This document shows positions 26,167 through 33,622 of a stretch of DNA of 64,000 nt, piece after piece. Within the stretch, counting starts at the first letter, position 1, and every line of letters starts with the position of its first letter. This DNA is from Palsa-504 sp963819785. GTDB taxonomy: Bacteria; Actinomycetota; Actinomycetes; Streptosporangiales; Streptosporangiaceae. The position numbers and the translations under genes are program-made. The stretch covers positions 248,001-312,000 of the forward strand of contig CAWFXW010000028.1 in assembly GCA_963819785.1 (NCBI GenBank). Direction: 5' to 3'. The notes beneath the pieces are model-generated. The model did not search any database, had not been told where the DNA came from, and worked only from the letters and a program-made list of their open reading frames with translations.

Positions 26167-27384
26167 ATGACAGCACGCGAGATACTCGGCACGCTGCTCG
26201 TCGAATCGCCGCCGGCGGTCATTCGCGGCATATGCAATCACACCAGGGAACCCGTCGACGGCTCGGTCCTGGTCGTGGATTCACTCGACCCCGGATGGTA
26301 CGACGCGATCGTCGCGTCGTCGGTCGTGATCTGTGCCGGCGGCGGGCGGACCGGCCACATGGAGTCGCTGTGCAGGTCCAGGGGTATCCCGGTGCTGCGA
26401 GTGGACCGGGCCGAGCTCGACGAGATCGCCGGTCACGTCACGGTCCGGACCGACCGCCAGTCGGTCACGCTCGGGGAGACCGGCCCCGCTGCCCCGTCGG
26501 CCCAGACCTTCGCGATCACGCCGGCCGATCTCGGGTCGATCTGCGTCGTCATCGCCGCCGCCGCCGACGTCCGGGTGACCAACGAGCTGCCCTACCGGGT
26601 CGAGCAGGTGACCAGCTTCTTCGTGCGCGAAGAGTTCATCTGCCTGTCGGCGGGCCTCAGCCCGCTCGATGCGCTCCGGTCCGGACCTGACCAGGCCGAG
26701 CGGTACGGGGCCGCGATCGGGATGGAGCTGTGCGCGATCGCCAAGGAGCTCCTCCCCGGCCAGCGCCTGGTCATGAGACTGCTCGACCTCCGGTCGGACG
26801 ACGCCGCCAAGATCACTCGCTGTGCCACGGTCGGCCATGAGCCCAACCCGGACCTCGGCCTGCACGGCGCCCGGGGGCTGCTGGCCGAGCCGCTGTACCC
26901 GCGGGCGTTCGGGGCGCTGCGGACCTACGTGACCGAACGACTCGGACCCGACGCGGCGAGGCTGAGCTTCGCGGTGCCGTTCGTCAACGACCAGGACGAG
27001 TACCGCCAGCTGCGGCGGCACCTCGGCCTGCCCGGCAGCACTCCCCTGTCGGCCTTCATCGAGACGCCCGCGGCCGTTCACTCCACGGCCGGGTTCTGCG
27101 CCGCCGGAGCGGACGAGCTGTTCGTCGGCACCAAGGACCTGGTGCAGTTCTACCTCGCGGCGGACCGGAAGAATCACCTGGTCGCGTCCTCCTACCGGAC
27201 CCGGCACCCGGCGGTCATGGCGGCGCTGGGTGAGGTGGTCGCGGCGGGCCGTCGCGCCGCGACCCCGGTGCACGTTTTCGCGCTGCTCGCCGACATGGAC
27301 TACTACGTGCGGCGGCTTTCGGCACCCGGGTTCATGATGTGTACCGCCGAACTCCGGCAACTCGCCCGCAGCAGCGGGCCGTAG
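26167..27384 (+). CDS. Stand-alone PEP-utilising enzyme (Enzyme I-like: swivelling His domain + PEP barrel)
   Basis: 405 residues. Residues 30-85 resemble the phosphohistidine swivelling domain, with ICAGGGRTGHMESLCRSRGIPVLRVD and the presumed phospho-acceptor His64. Residues ~105-400 match the PEP/pyruvate barrel of PTS Enzyme I: SFFVREEFICL, NPDLGLHGARGLLAEPLYPRAFGALRT, RLSFAVPFVNDQDEYRQL, SAFIETPAAVHS and VGTKDLVQFYLAADRKN. The HPr-binding helical domain and any ATP-grasp domain are absent, so it is neither a normal PTS Enzyme I nor a PEP synthase. The catalytic Cys loop of Enzyme I (MCGELA) is not clearly present; MCTAEL near the C-terminus is the nearest match. It is in a likely operon with the flavoprotein upstream. 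Confidence 0.83.
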   Translation: MTAREILGTLLVESPPAVIRGICNHTREPVDGSVLVVDSLDPGWYDAIVASSVVICAGGGRTGHMESLCRSRGIPVLRVDRAELDEIAGHVTVRTDRQSVTLGETGPAAPSAQTFAITPADLGSICVVIAAAADVRVTNELPYRVEQVTSFFVREEFICLSAGLSPLDALRSGPDQAERYGAAIGMELCAIAKELLPGQRLVMRLLDLRSDDAAKITRCATVGHEPNPDLGLHGARGLLAEPLYPRAFGALRTYVTERLGPDAARLSFAVPFVNDQDEYRQLRRHLGLPGSTPLSAFIETPAAVHSTAGFCAAGADELFVGTKDLVQFYLAADRKNHLVASSYRTRHPAVMAALGEVVAAGRRAATPVHVFALLADMDYYVRRLSAPGFMMCTAELRQLARSSGP

Positions 27385-27414
27385 GCGCTAGCCGTCCCGA
27401 GTGAGCGGCAGCCG

Positions 27415-27945
27415 TTACTGTCGTCGGGTCCAGAACCCGTCATGGACGGTCCTGGCCTCGTCTTCCAGGGCCGGGCCGACGACCGTGACCGGAGCCTGGC
27501 CGTGCGCGAAGACGTCCCGGCAGGGCAGGGACATGGTCGGATTGTCCTCGTGGCTGCCGGTGAGTTCGCGCAATCCGGCCTCGGAAAGACCGTAGACGAC
27601 CCGGCCGATACCGCACCAGTAGATCGCGCCGGAGCACATCGCGCACGGCTCGGTGCTGGTGTACAGCGTGCACGAGCGCAGATAGGCACGGCCGAACCCG
27701 CGGCTCGCGATGCGCACCAGGTTCGTTTCGGCGTGTCCGGTCACGTCGTGCTCGGTGACCACGGTGTTTTCCGCCTCGGCGACGACGGCGCCAGCGGCGT
27801 CGGCCAGGAGCGCGCCAAACGGGTGGTTTCCGCGCTGCCGGGAGCGCCGGGCCAGGCCTATGGCGGCGCGCAGGCAGGCAGCCTCCGCGGCAGTCAGGTC
27901 GTCGGTCAGGTCGTCGGTCAGGTCGTCGGTCAGGTCGTCGGTCAC
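27415..27945 (-). CDS. Nucleoside/base deaminase (CDA fold, guanine-deaminase-like)
   Basis: 176 residues from GTG 27945. The zinc site is complete: His71-Ala-Glu73 (HAETN) and PCAMC (Cys101, Cys104). The NHPFGALLAD and LYTSTEPCAMCSGAIYWCGIGRVVYGL segments place it with bacterial guanine deaminase/TadA-like enzymes acting on free bases or nucleosides. The first 16 residues are four TDDL repeats encoded by a 12-bp tandem repeat (27895-27942), so the exact start may vary. It is divergent from the AhpD-like gene. Confidence 0.88.
   Translation of the reverse strand: MTDDLTDDLTDDLTDDLTAAEAACLRAAIGLARRSRQRGNHPFGALLADAAGAVVAEAENTVVTEHDVTGHAETNLVRIASRGFGRAYLRSCTLYTSTEPCAMCSGAIYWCGIGRVVYGLSEAGLRELTGSHEDNPTMSLPCRDVFAHGQAPVTVVGPALEDEARTVHDGFWTRRQ
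27895..27942 (-). repeat. 12-bp tandem repeat (x4) at the deaminase start
   Basis: Four head-to-tail copies of a 12-bp unit encode (TDDL)4 at the extreme N-terminus of the deaminase. Twelve is a multiple of three, so gain or loss of copies by slippage would alter length without breaking the frame. Confidence 0.85.
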
Positions 27946-28068
27946 GGGAGCCCAGCCTAAAGGCCGGCATCCGCGGAGAAGGAGTCTGCCGCGGGGGACC
28001 ATACGATCTGTGCGTATCTGTGTGCATATCCGGGGCCTGCCCGTTCCCAGCGACCGAGGGAGTGGCTG

Positions 28069-29182
28069 ATGACCAGCAAGCGGATCACGACGGTGCTCGG
28101 GCAACTGGGACTGGTTCAGGTCCGGTACGTGTCACCGGTTCGCCGCGGCGCCGCGCGAGGCCTGGCCGGCCTGGTCTATGAGCAGGTCGAGCAGGAGTTC
28201 GGCATCCTGGCACCGTCGCTCGCCCTGCTCTCCCCGGCACCACAGGTGCTCGCCGCGAGCTGGCTCATGCTGCGGGAGACCCTGCTGGTGACCCGCAAGG
28301 TCGACAGGGCCGCTAAGGAGGCTGTCGCCACGACGGTCTCGCTCGGCAATACCTGTCCCTGGTGCGTCACCGTGCACAGCACCATGGTCTCCGGGCTGGC
28401 AGACGGGCTGGTCCTCGCGGACCATCCGGCCGAGTCGATCGCCGACCCGCGGCTTCGGGCGGTCACGACCTGGGCGCGAGACTGCAGGACCGACGACGGC
28501 GCCCTGCTGCATGAGCCGGCCTGCCCCGCCGCGGAGGCACCGGAACTGATCGGGACCACCGTCCTGTTTCACTTCTACAACCGCATGGTGAACGTGTTTC
28601 TCACCGAGGTCCCGCTACCGCCGGGGGCACCGAAGATGGCGCTGGGCCCGGTCATGTGGATCCTCGACCGCAGGATGCGGCCGGCCGCGGAGCGCTCGCA
28701 CCAGCCGGGCGCGGCGCTGGATCTGCTGCCCGCGGCGTCGCTGCCGGGCGACCTATCCTGGGCCAGCGGCGATCCCCTGCTGGAGGATGCTTTCGCGCGC
28801 GGCTGTGCCGCCATCGACGCGGCCGGGGCCCGGTCGGTACCAGCATCGGTCCGCGACCTGGTCACGACGGAACTGGAAAACTGGCACGGCGAGCAGCGCG
28901 GACCGAGCCGGGCCTGGGCCGAGAGTGCGGTGTCCGGCCTGCCGGACGCGGATCGGCCGGCTGGCCGTCTCGCGCTGCTCACCGCGCTCGCCTCCGCTCA
29001 GGTCGACCGTTCCGTCGTCCGGACGTTCCGGGCTAGTATGCCTGGCGACGCTGGCCGGCCTGGTAACGCCGGCCGGCCTGGTAACGCCGGCCTGGCCTGA
29101 TGACTCGGCGCTGGTCGAACTGACCGCGTGGGCCAGCCTCGCGGCGGCGCGACGGGTCGGCGGCTGGATTCCCCGTGGTTGA
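28069..29182 (+). CDS. Carboxymuconolactone decarboxylase/AhpD-like protein, frameshifted near 3' end
   Basis: The AhpD-like signature lies at Cys96-x2-Cys99 followed by His103 (GNTCPWCVTVHS), with a preceding KEAVATTVS helix; it is the redox or thiol-peroxidase-type centre of this family. The long C-terminal half (HFYNRMVNVFLTEVPLP, LLTALASAQVD) is typical of the large actinobacterial members. One frame ends at 29100, but the normal ending (DDSALVELTAWASLAAARRVGGWI) lies one frame over and stops at 29182. The slip falls within a pair of 18-bp repeats (about 29053-29088). Repaired length is about 370 residues. Confidence 0.82.
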
Positions 29183-29233
29183 CCCGGCGGGACGGCCGCC
29201 GACGAACGTACGATCAGATGGGAGGAACATGTC

Positions 29234-29605
29234 ATGTTCGCGGACACCGAGGCCTTCAGCGGGTTCTCCGTCAGTGATATCGACCAGGCCAGGAAGTTCT
29301 ACACCGAGACGCTCGGCCTGCGGGTGACCGAGCAGAACGGCCTGCTCACGTTGCGGCTGGCCGGCGGCCGGGACACGCTGATCTACCCGAAGGCCGATCA
29401 CATTCCGGCCAGCTTCACCATCCTCAACTTCCGGGTCGAGGACATCGATGCGGCCGTCGACGAGCTGACCAGGCGAGGCGTACGGTTCGAGCGCTACGAG
29501 GGGGCGGAGCAGGACGCCAAGGGCATCAGCCGGGGCGGCGGCCCGTTCATCGCCTGGTTCACCGACCCGGCGGGCAACATCCTGTCCGTCCTGCAGGACC
29601 GCTAA
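29234..29605 (+). CDS. VOC superfamily (glyoxalase-like) protein
   Basis: 123 residues with a strong gggaggaac ribosome-binding site. It opens FSGFSVSDIDQARKFYTETLGLRV and closes PFIAWFTDPAGNILSVLQ, the two beta-alpha-beta-beta-beta halves of a vicinal-oxygen-chelate domain. The C-terminal Glu metal ligand of glyoxalase I is replaced in the PAGN(I/L) segment, so the reaction is unknown. Its stop overlaps by 4 bp that of the convergent endonuclease-like gene. Confidence 0.88.
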   Translation: MFADTEAFSGFSVSDIDQARKFYTETLGLRVTEQNGLLTLRLAGGRDTLIYPKADHIPASFTILNFRVEDIDAAVDELTRRGVRFERYEGAEQDAKGISRGGGPFIAWFTDPAGNILSVLQDR

Positions 29606-30582
29606 CCGCCGGCTGAAGGCGGCGGCGCCTGGCCTGCCTGGCTGCCCGGCGCGGGGAGCCGGAGCTCGGCGTAGAGTGCGCGGTGGTCGCTGCCGTTCAG
29701 CCAGTGGGTCGAGGTGGTCAGGGCGGCGCAGCGCCGGTCGATCAGGATGTGATCGATGGCCAGCAGGGTCAGACGCCGGCCGGGCCGCGGTCCCCAGGTA
29801 AAGGACAGCCCGTTGCCCACCTGGCTGGCTGCGTCCACATAGCCGCGGCGCAGGAGCTGGCGGAACAGTGCGTGATCGAGGGTGGCGTTGAAGTCCCCGG
29901 CCAGGATGCGCGGGCTGTCACCAGGCGCGGGCAGCGCGGACAGCTGACTGCGCCACCGGGCCGCGGCGGCCCCGGACCAGGGCGGCTTGGGCGGCGCCGC
30001 GTGGACGCAGGCCAGCTCCACCACCGGCCCGGACGGAAGGTCGAGCCAGGCGGTGTACCGCACGGCAGAGGGCTGCGCAGCGGGCTGCCCGCCGCGCAGC
30101 GGGTAACGGGCGTAGATGCGCCCTCGCGTCCCCTGCGGCACCCGGTACGGGAGAAGATCACCCAGTCCGGCCCGCTGGAGCCTGGCTGCCGCATCGTCGG
30201 TGATTTCCTGAACGAACAGCACGTCCGCGTGCTTGGAGCAGACCAGCTCGACCAGCACCTCGGCCGCGGCCCGGCCGGCGAGCAGATTGGCCGTCAGCAC
30301 CCGCAGCACGGGCCCCGTGACGGGCGGCTGACGGTACGGTACCGCGCGAGGGCCCACCGCCGCGGTCAGAGCCGCCCCGGCAACCGCGGCCGCGGCCGCC
30401 GGGCCCCCGCCGCCCAGCAGCAGCGCGCTGGCCCACGCTCCCGCGGTTACCTGCGGGGTGAACGACACCAGCGGCACAGCCCATGCCTCAGCGAACCGCA
30501 GGCGGTCAGCGCCCGCCAGCCGGGCAGCGGCCCAGCCGGCCAGCACGCCGGCCACCCCCCACTCCACGCATCGTGACGGCAT
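29602..30582 (-). CDS. Endonuclease/exonuclease/phosphatase (EEP) family protein with N-terminal membrane region
   Basis: 326 residues. About 80 residues of hydrophobic Ala/Gly/Leu-rich sequence (probably two or three helices) precede the catalytic domain. That domain has VLRVLTANLLAG, the metal-binding Glu in VLFVQE, LACVHAAPPKPPW, GDFNA, and IDHIL...GSDHRALYAEL with the catalytic Asp/His. Relatives include sphingomyelinase-like and inositol-phosphatase-like hydrolases and secreted nucleases. The topology puts the active site outside the membrane, so an extracellular phosphodiester substrate is likely. Confidence 0.85.
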   Translation of the reverse strand: MPSRCVEWGVAGVLAGWAAARLAGADRLRFAEAWAVPLVSFTPQVTAGAWASALLLGGGGPAAAAAVAGAALTAAVGPRAVPYRQPPVTGPVLRVLTANLLAGRAAAEVLVELVCSKHADVLFVQEITDDAAARLQRAGLGDLLPYRVPQGTRGRIYARYPLRGGQPAAQPSAVRYTAWLDLPSGPVVELACVHAAPPKPPWSGAAAARWRSQLSALPAPGDSPRILAGDFNATLDHALFRQLLRRGYVDAASQVGNGLSFTWGPRPGRRLTLLAIDHILIDRRCAALTTSTHWLNGSDHRALYAELRLPAPGSQAGQAPPPSAGG

Positions 30583-30599
30583 TGGCTCATGATCGCAGA

Positions 30600-30745
30600 C
30601 CGCTGATCGCCGACCATCCAGATCGGCGGCAACGGGCCGGGGCGGTTCGCGTCCGCTCCGGCCCCTGTCTCGTCGAGCATGCCGACCGCCCGGGCCAGCT
30701 CACGGTCGCGGCCGACAAACGAAACGACCGCTATCCCTCCTCCGG
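30600..30745 (-). pseudogene. Remnant of an ATPase/regulator N-terminus
   Basis: In the 317-bp gap between two minus-strand genes, a frame reads VVSFVGRDRELARAVGMLDE. This resembles the opening of AAA/LuxR-type regulators, just before where a Walker A loop would follow. A good ggaggaggg ribosome-binding site precedes it, but ATA stands where a start codon would be expected. The frame then loses similarity. Rest of the gap: nothing recognised. Confidence 0.3.
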
Positions 30746-30899
30746 AGCAGCCACAGCGAGAGCGTAAACCTCCTCAGCCCACTCAAGACGGGCTGGCCAT
30801 CGAGGCTACGGTGCGCGTGTGACCTGTCCGGGGCGGATCATGTGAGCGCCGCCTCTCCGGGACCGCTTCACTGGCAATGCGCGAGGTCCGGGGCGGGCG

Positions 30900-32432
30900 T
30901 TATCCAGCATTGTGTGGTTCGAGTTCGGGGTTGCGGAGTTCGATCTGGCCGCGGCCGTTCAGGTAGGCGCCGAAGATGATGCTGATGGCATCGGCCGGGA
31001 CCCGGACGGTGACCTCGTGGCGGGTCCAGTCGCGGGTTCCGGCGACAGAGGCGAAGTGGTTCTCGGGATCGTGCCAGGGATCCGGCGGCGTCGGTCGCCG
31101 TCCCTGGCAGGGGATGCGGAGTACCAGTCCGGCGCGGTCGGCGACGTCGGTGCTGCGCAGGTCGCCGCGGAAGGTGACGGTGTGGCCGCGGTAGTCGTCG
31201 GGCTCGATTTCCTGGCTGAGGTAAGCGAATCCGGCGGGCTCGGGCACGGCCGCGGTCAAGATCACCCGCCCGGCTTCGGTGGTGCAGGAATAGTCCTGGT
31301 CGCGGGACCCGGCCTGGTGCAGGAAGGTGCCGTCAAGCAGCCATCGGCGCAGGCCGTCGGTGAACGTCATGTTGCGCGGCTCGAACCGCGTGTGCTCGTA
31401 CGGCCCGGGGGGTACCTGCTGGCGGCTGCGGAACGGGCCGCGCGGGTCGGGGCCGGTGACCGGTTCGGCGAGCCCGCCCATCACCGAGTCGTCGACGGCC
31501 AGCGGCGCGCCGGTGATGACCGCCAGAGCCAGGCCTTCGGCCAGGCGGGTGGTGACCTGCCGGGTCCCGCCGGCCGCGGCGATGTCGACCCGCGCGGCGG
31601 TCACCGCCGGGCCCAGGTCGGTGACGGTCACGGCGGTGACGGTGATCCCGGCCGCGTGCAGCAGCTGGCCGGTCATCTGCCCGGCGTCGTCTTCGGGGTA
31701 TTCCTGGTCGCGGTCGCCGGGGCGGGCGAGCAGGCGCCAGAACCGGCCGTCGCGGGCGTGCAGCCGGACCGGCAGGGCCCGGTGACCGCCATCCTCAGTG
31801 TCGGCGAGCACTACCAGGCCGGCTGGTGTGCGTCCTGGCCAAGGGTCGACGTACGCGATGCGGACGGCAGTCACGGGGCTTCTCCGGGAGTTGGCGGGGA
31901 TGAGGTCGGGGCGGTGCGCGATGAGGTACTCGCGCAGCCGGCGGCGGGCCTTGTACAGGCTGGCCTTGGCGGCGCCGGGAGTGCCGGCGATCTGCCCGGC
32001 GGGCTGGTCGGCGTAGTAGAACAGGGTGACGGCGTGGCGCTGCCCGGGGGGAAGGCCGGCGACCGCGCGGCCCAGCGCGTCGGCGCGGTCTAGCTCCTCG
32101 GCCGACCGCAGGCTGCCGGCCGATGCCGGGTGCAGGTTCTCGGGCCAGTCGCCGAGCAGGGTCAGCGGTGCCCGGCGCCGCTGGGCGCGGCAGACGTTGG
32201 CCACGATGCCGCCCAGCCAGCCGGCGAACCGGGCGGGGTCGCGCAGCCGGTCCAGCCCGAGGAACGCCTGCAAGAACGCGTCCTGCACGGCGTCGTCGGC
32301 GTCGTCCGGCTGCGGGCACAGCCGGGCCGCGCGGGCGCGCGCCATCGGCAGGTGCCGTTCGGCCAGCAGCCGGAACGCGGCCGGATCGCCGTCGCGGGCC
32401 AGCCGGACCAGGTCGCCATCCGGGATGTCCAT
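30900..32432 (-). CDS. ECF sigma factor fused to bifunctional-nuclease-like and C-terminal beta-sandwich-like domains
   Basis: 510 residues from ATG 32432. Residues 7-170 are a sigma factor: region 2 (LVRLARDGDPAAFRLL, DDAVQDAFLQAFLGLDRLRDPARFAGWLGGIVANV) and region 4 (LPPGQRHAVTLFYYADQPAGQIAGTPGAAKASLYKARRRLREYL). Residues 187-320 resemble the BFN/DUF151 fold (VLADTEDGGHRALPVRL, LLHAAGITVTAVTVTDL, TRLAEGLALAVITGAPLAVDDSVM). Residues 350-505 look like a beta-sandwich ligand-binding domain (NMTFTDGLRRWLLDGTF, DYRGHTVTFRGDLRSTDVADRAGLVLRI, ISIIFGAYLNGRGQIELRNPEL). The gene upstream has the last two domains without the sigma part and ends 7 bp before this ATG. The extra domains may sense a ligand that controls the sigma module. 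Confidence 0.88.
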   Translation of the reverse strand: MDIPDGDLVRLARDGDPAAFRLLAERHLPMARARAARLCPQPDDADDAVQDAFLQAFLGLDRLRDPARFAGWLGGIVANVCRAQRRRAPLTLLGDWPENLHPASAGSLRSAEELDRADALGRAVAGLPPGQRHAVTLFYYADQPAGQIAGTPGAAKASLYKARRRLREYLIAHRPDLIPANSRRSPVTAVRIAYVDPWPGRTPAGLVVLADTEDGGHRALPVRLHARDGRFWRLLARPGDRDQEYPEDDAGQMTGQLLHAAGITVTAVTVTDLGPAVTAARVDIAAAGGTRQVTTRLAEGLALAVITGAPLAVDDSVMGGLAEPVTGPDPRGPFRSRQQVPPGPYEHTRFEPRNMTFTDGLRRWLLDGTFLHQAGSRDQDYSCTTEAGRVILTAAVPEPAGFAYLSQEIEPDDYRGHTVTFRGDLRSTDVADRAGLVLRIPCQGRRPTPPDPWHDPENHFASVAGTRDWTRHEVTVRVPADAISIIFGAYLNGRGQIELRNPELEPHNAG

Positions 32433-32439
32433 AGTTCTT

Positions 32440-33468
32440 CTACACCTGGGGTTCCGGTCGTGCCGGGGACAGCTCCGGATTGCGCAGCTCGATGCGGCCA
32501 CGGCCGGTCAGCCAGATGCCGAACCGGATGACGTCGGCCCGGTCGGGGACGGGCGTCGTGACCTCATGCCAGGTCCACTCGGTGCCGCCGGGAGCGGTCA
32601 GGCTGCTGCCGCCGCGGTCGCACACGGGTTCGCCGGGAGGCTCGACGGGCCGGCCCGCGGCCAGATGCAGCCCGGCCTGGCCAGGCACGCCGACGGTGCG
32701 CAGCTGCCCGCGGAAGGTGACCGTGCCGTCGCGGTAGTCGTCGGCGTAGATCTCCTGGAACAGGACGGCGAACCCAGCGGGCTCCGGGACCGCGGTGGCC
32801 AGCACCGCGCTCCCGTCCGCGACGGCGCTGGAATAGTCCTGCCAGTGCGTCCGGCCGGCATCAAGGAAGCTGCCAGCCAGTTCCCACCGGTCCAGGCCGT
32901 CGGTGAACGCCATGTTCCGCGGCTCGAACCGCTTGGGCCCGGGGTCGCCCGGCGGCTGGACGGCCGGGGGGAACAGGAACGGCGCATGCACGTCCTCGCC
33001 GTGGACCGGGACCGCGAGCCGGTCCATCACCGCATCGGCCACCCGGACCGGCGCCCCGGCCGCGACCGCCAGTTTCAGGCCGTACCCGGCGCTCACCGTG
33101 GCGTGCCGGATCCCGGCGGCCGTGGCCAGCTCGACCAGCGCCGCGGCCGTGTCCGGGCGTAGCTCCGGCACATCCTCGGCGGCCGGCTCGATGTCCACGG
33201 CGGTCACCCGCACCCCGGCCGCGTGCAGCAGCCGGGCCGCTGTCTCCTCCGCGATACCGGCCATCACGGCGTCCCCGGCCGGGCGGTCCAGCAGCCACCA
33301 CAGCAACTTGAAATCCAGACCCGGCAGCCACAGCGGCACCGCCCGGTGACCGCCATCCTCGGTAGACACCGTGTCGGAGAGCACGATGAGGTGCCGGCCG
33401 TTCACGGCACTGCCGGCCGGCGGCCCTCCAGTCCGGGGATCAGCAAGCACGATACGGACAATCGTCAC
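32440..33468 (-). CDS. BFN-like plus C-terminal beta-sandwich-like protein, paralogue of the downstream sigma fusion
   Basis: 342 residues from GTG 33468. Residues 1-155 correspond to the BFN-like part of the next gene (VLSDTVSTEDGGHRAVPLWLPG, LLHAAGVRVTAVDI, GYGLKLAVAAGAPVRVADAVMDRL). Residues 190-335 correspond to its C-terminal domain (RFEPRNMAFTDGLDRWELAGSFL, DYRDGTVTFRGQLRTVGVPGQAGLHL, IRFGIWLTGRGRIELRNPEL). The sigma domain is absent, so the pair arose by duplication and either gain or loss of that domain. The stop lies 7 bp before the sigma-fusion ATG, implying one mRNA. A regulatory partner of the sigma protein is a natural hypothesis. Confidence 0.85.
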   Translation of the reverse strand: MTIVRIVLADPRTGGPPAGSAVNGRHLIVLSDTVSTEDGGHRAVPLWLPGLDFKLLWWLLDRPAGDAVMAGIAEETAARLLHAAGVRVTAVDIEPAAEDVPELRPDTAAALVELATAAGIRHATVSAGYGLKLAVAAGAPVRVADAVMDRLAVPVHGEDVHAPFLFPPAVQPPGDPGPKRFEPRNMAFTDGLDRWELAGSFLDAGRTHWQDYSSAVADGSAVLATAVPEPAGFAVLFQEIYADDYRDGTVTFRGQLRTVGVPGQAGLHLAAGRPVEPPGEPVCDRGGSSLTAPGGTEWTWHEVTTPVPDRADVIRFGIWLTGRGRIELRNPELSPARPEPQV

Positions 33469-33622
33469 GACCGTCCTCCAGGAGCAAGATAGCGAATCGG
33501 CCCACACTCATTAAGTGTCCGGCGGACCCGCCGCGGGTTACCCGACGCCGGCGAGATCGACGGTGATGACGTGCTGGATGTGGTGCGGTGTGCTGGTCGC
33601 CGCTGGTCCTACGCTAGAGCGC

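Noticed and set aside
27895..27942. 12-bp repeat array considered as a CRISPR-like element
   Set aside because: Units are contiguous without spacers and lie inside a coding sequence as TDDL codons; it is a simple tandem repeat.
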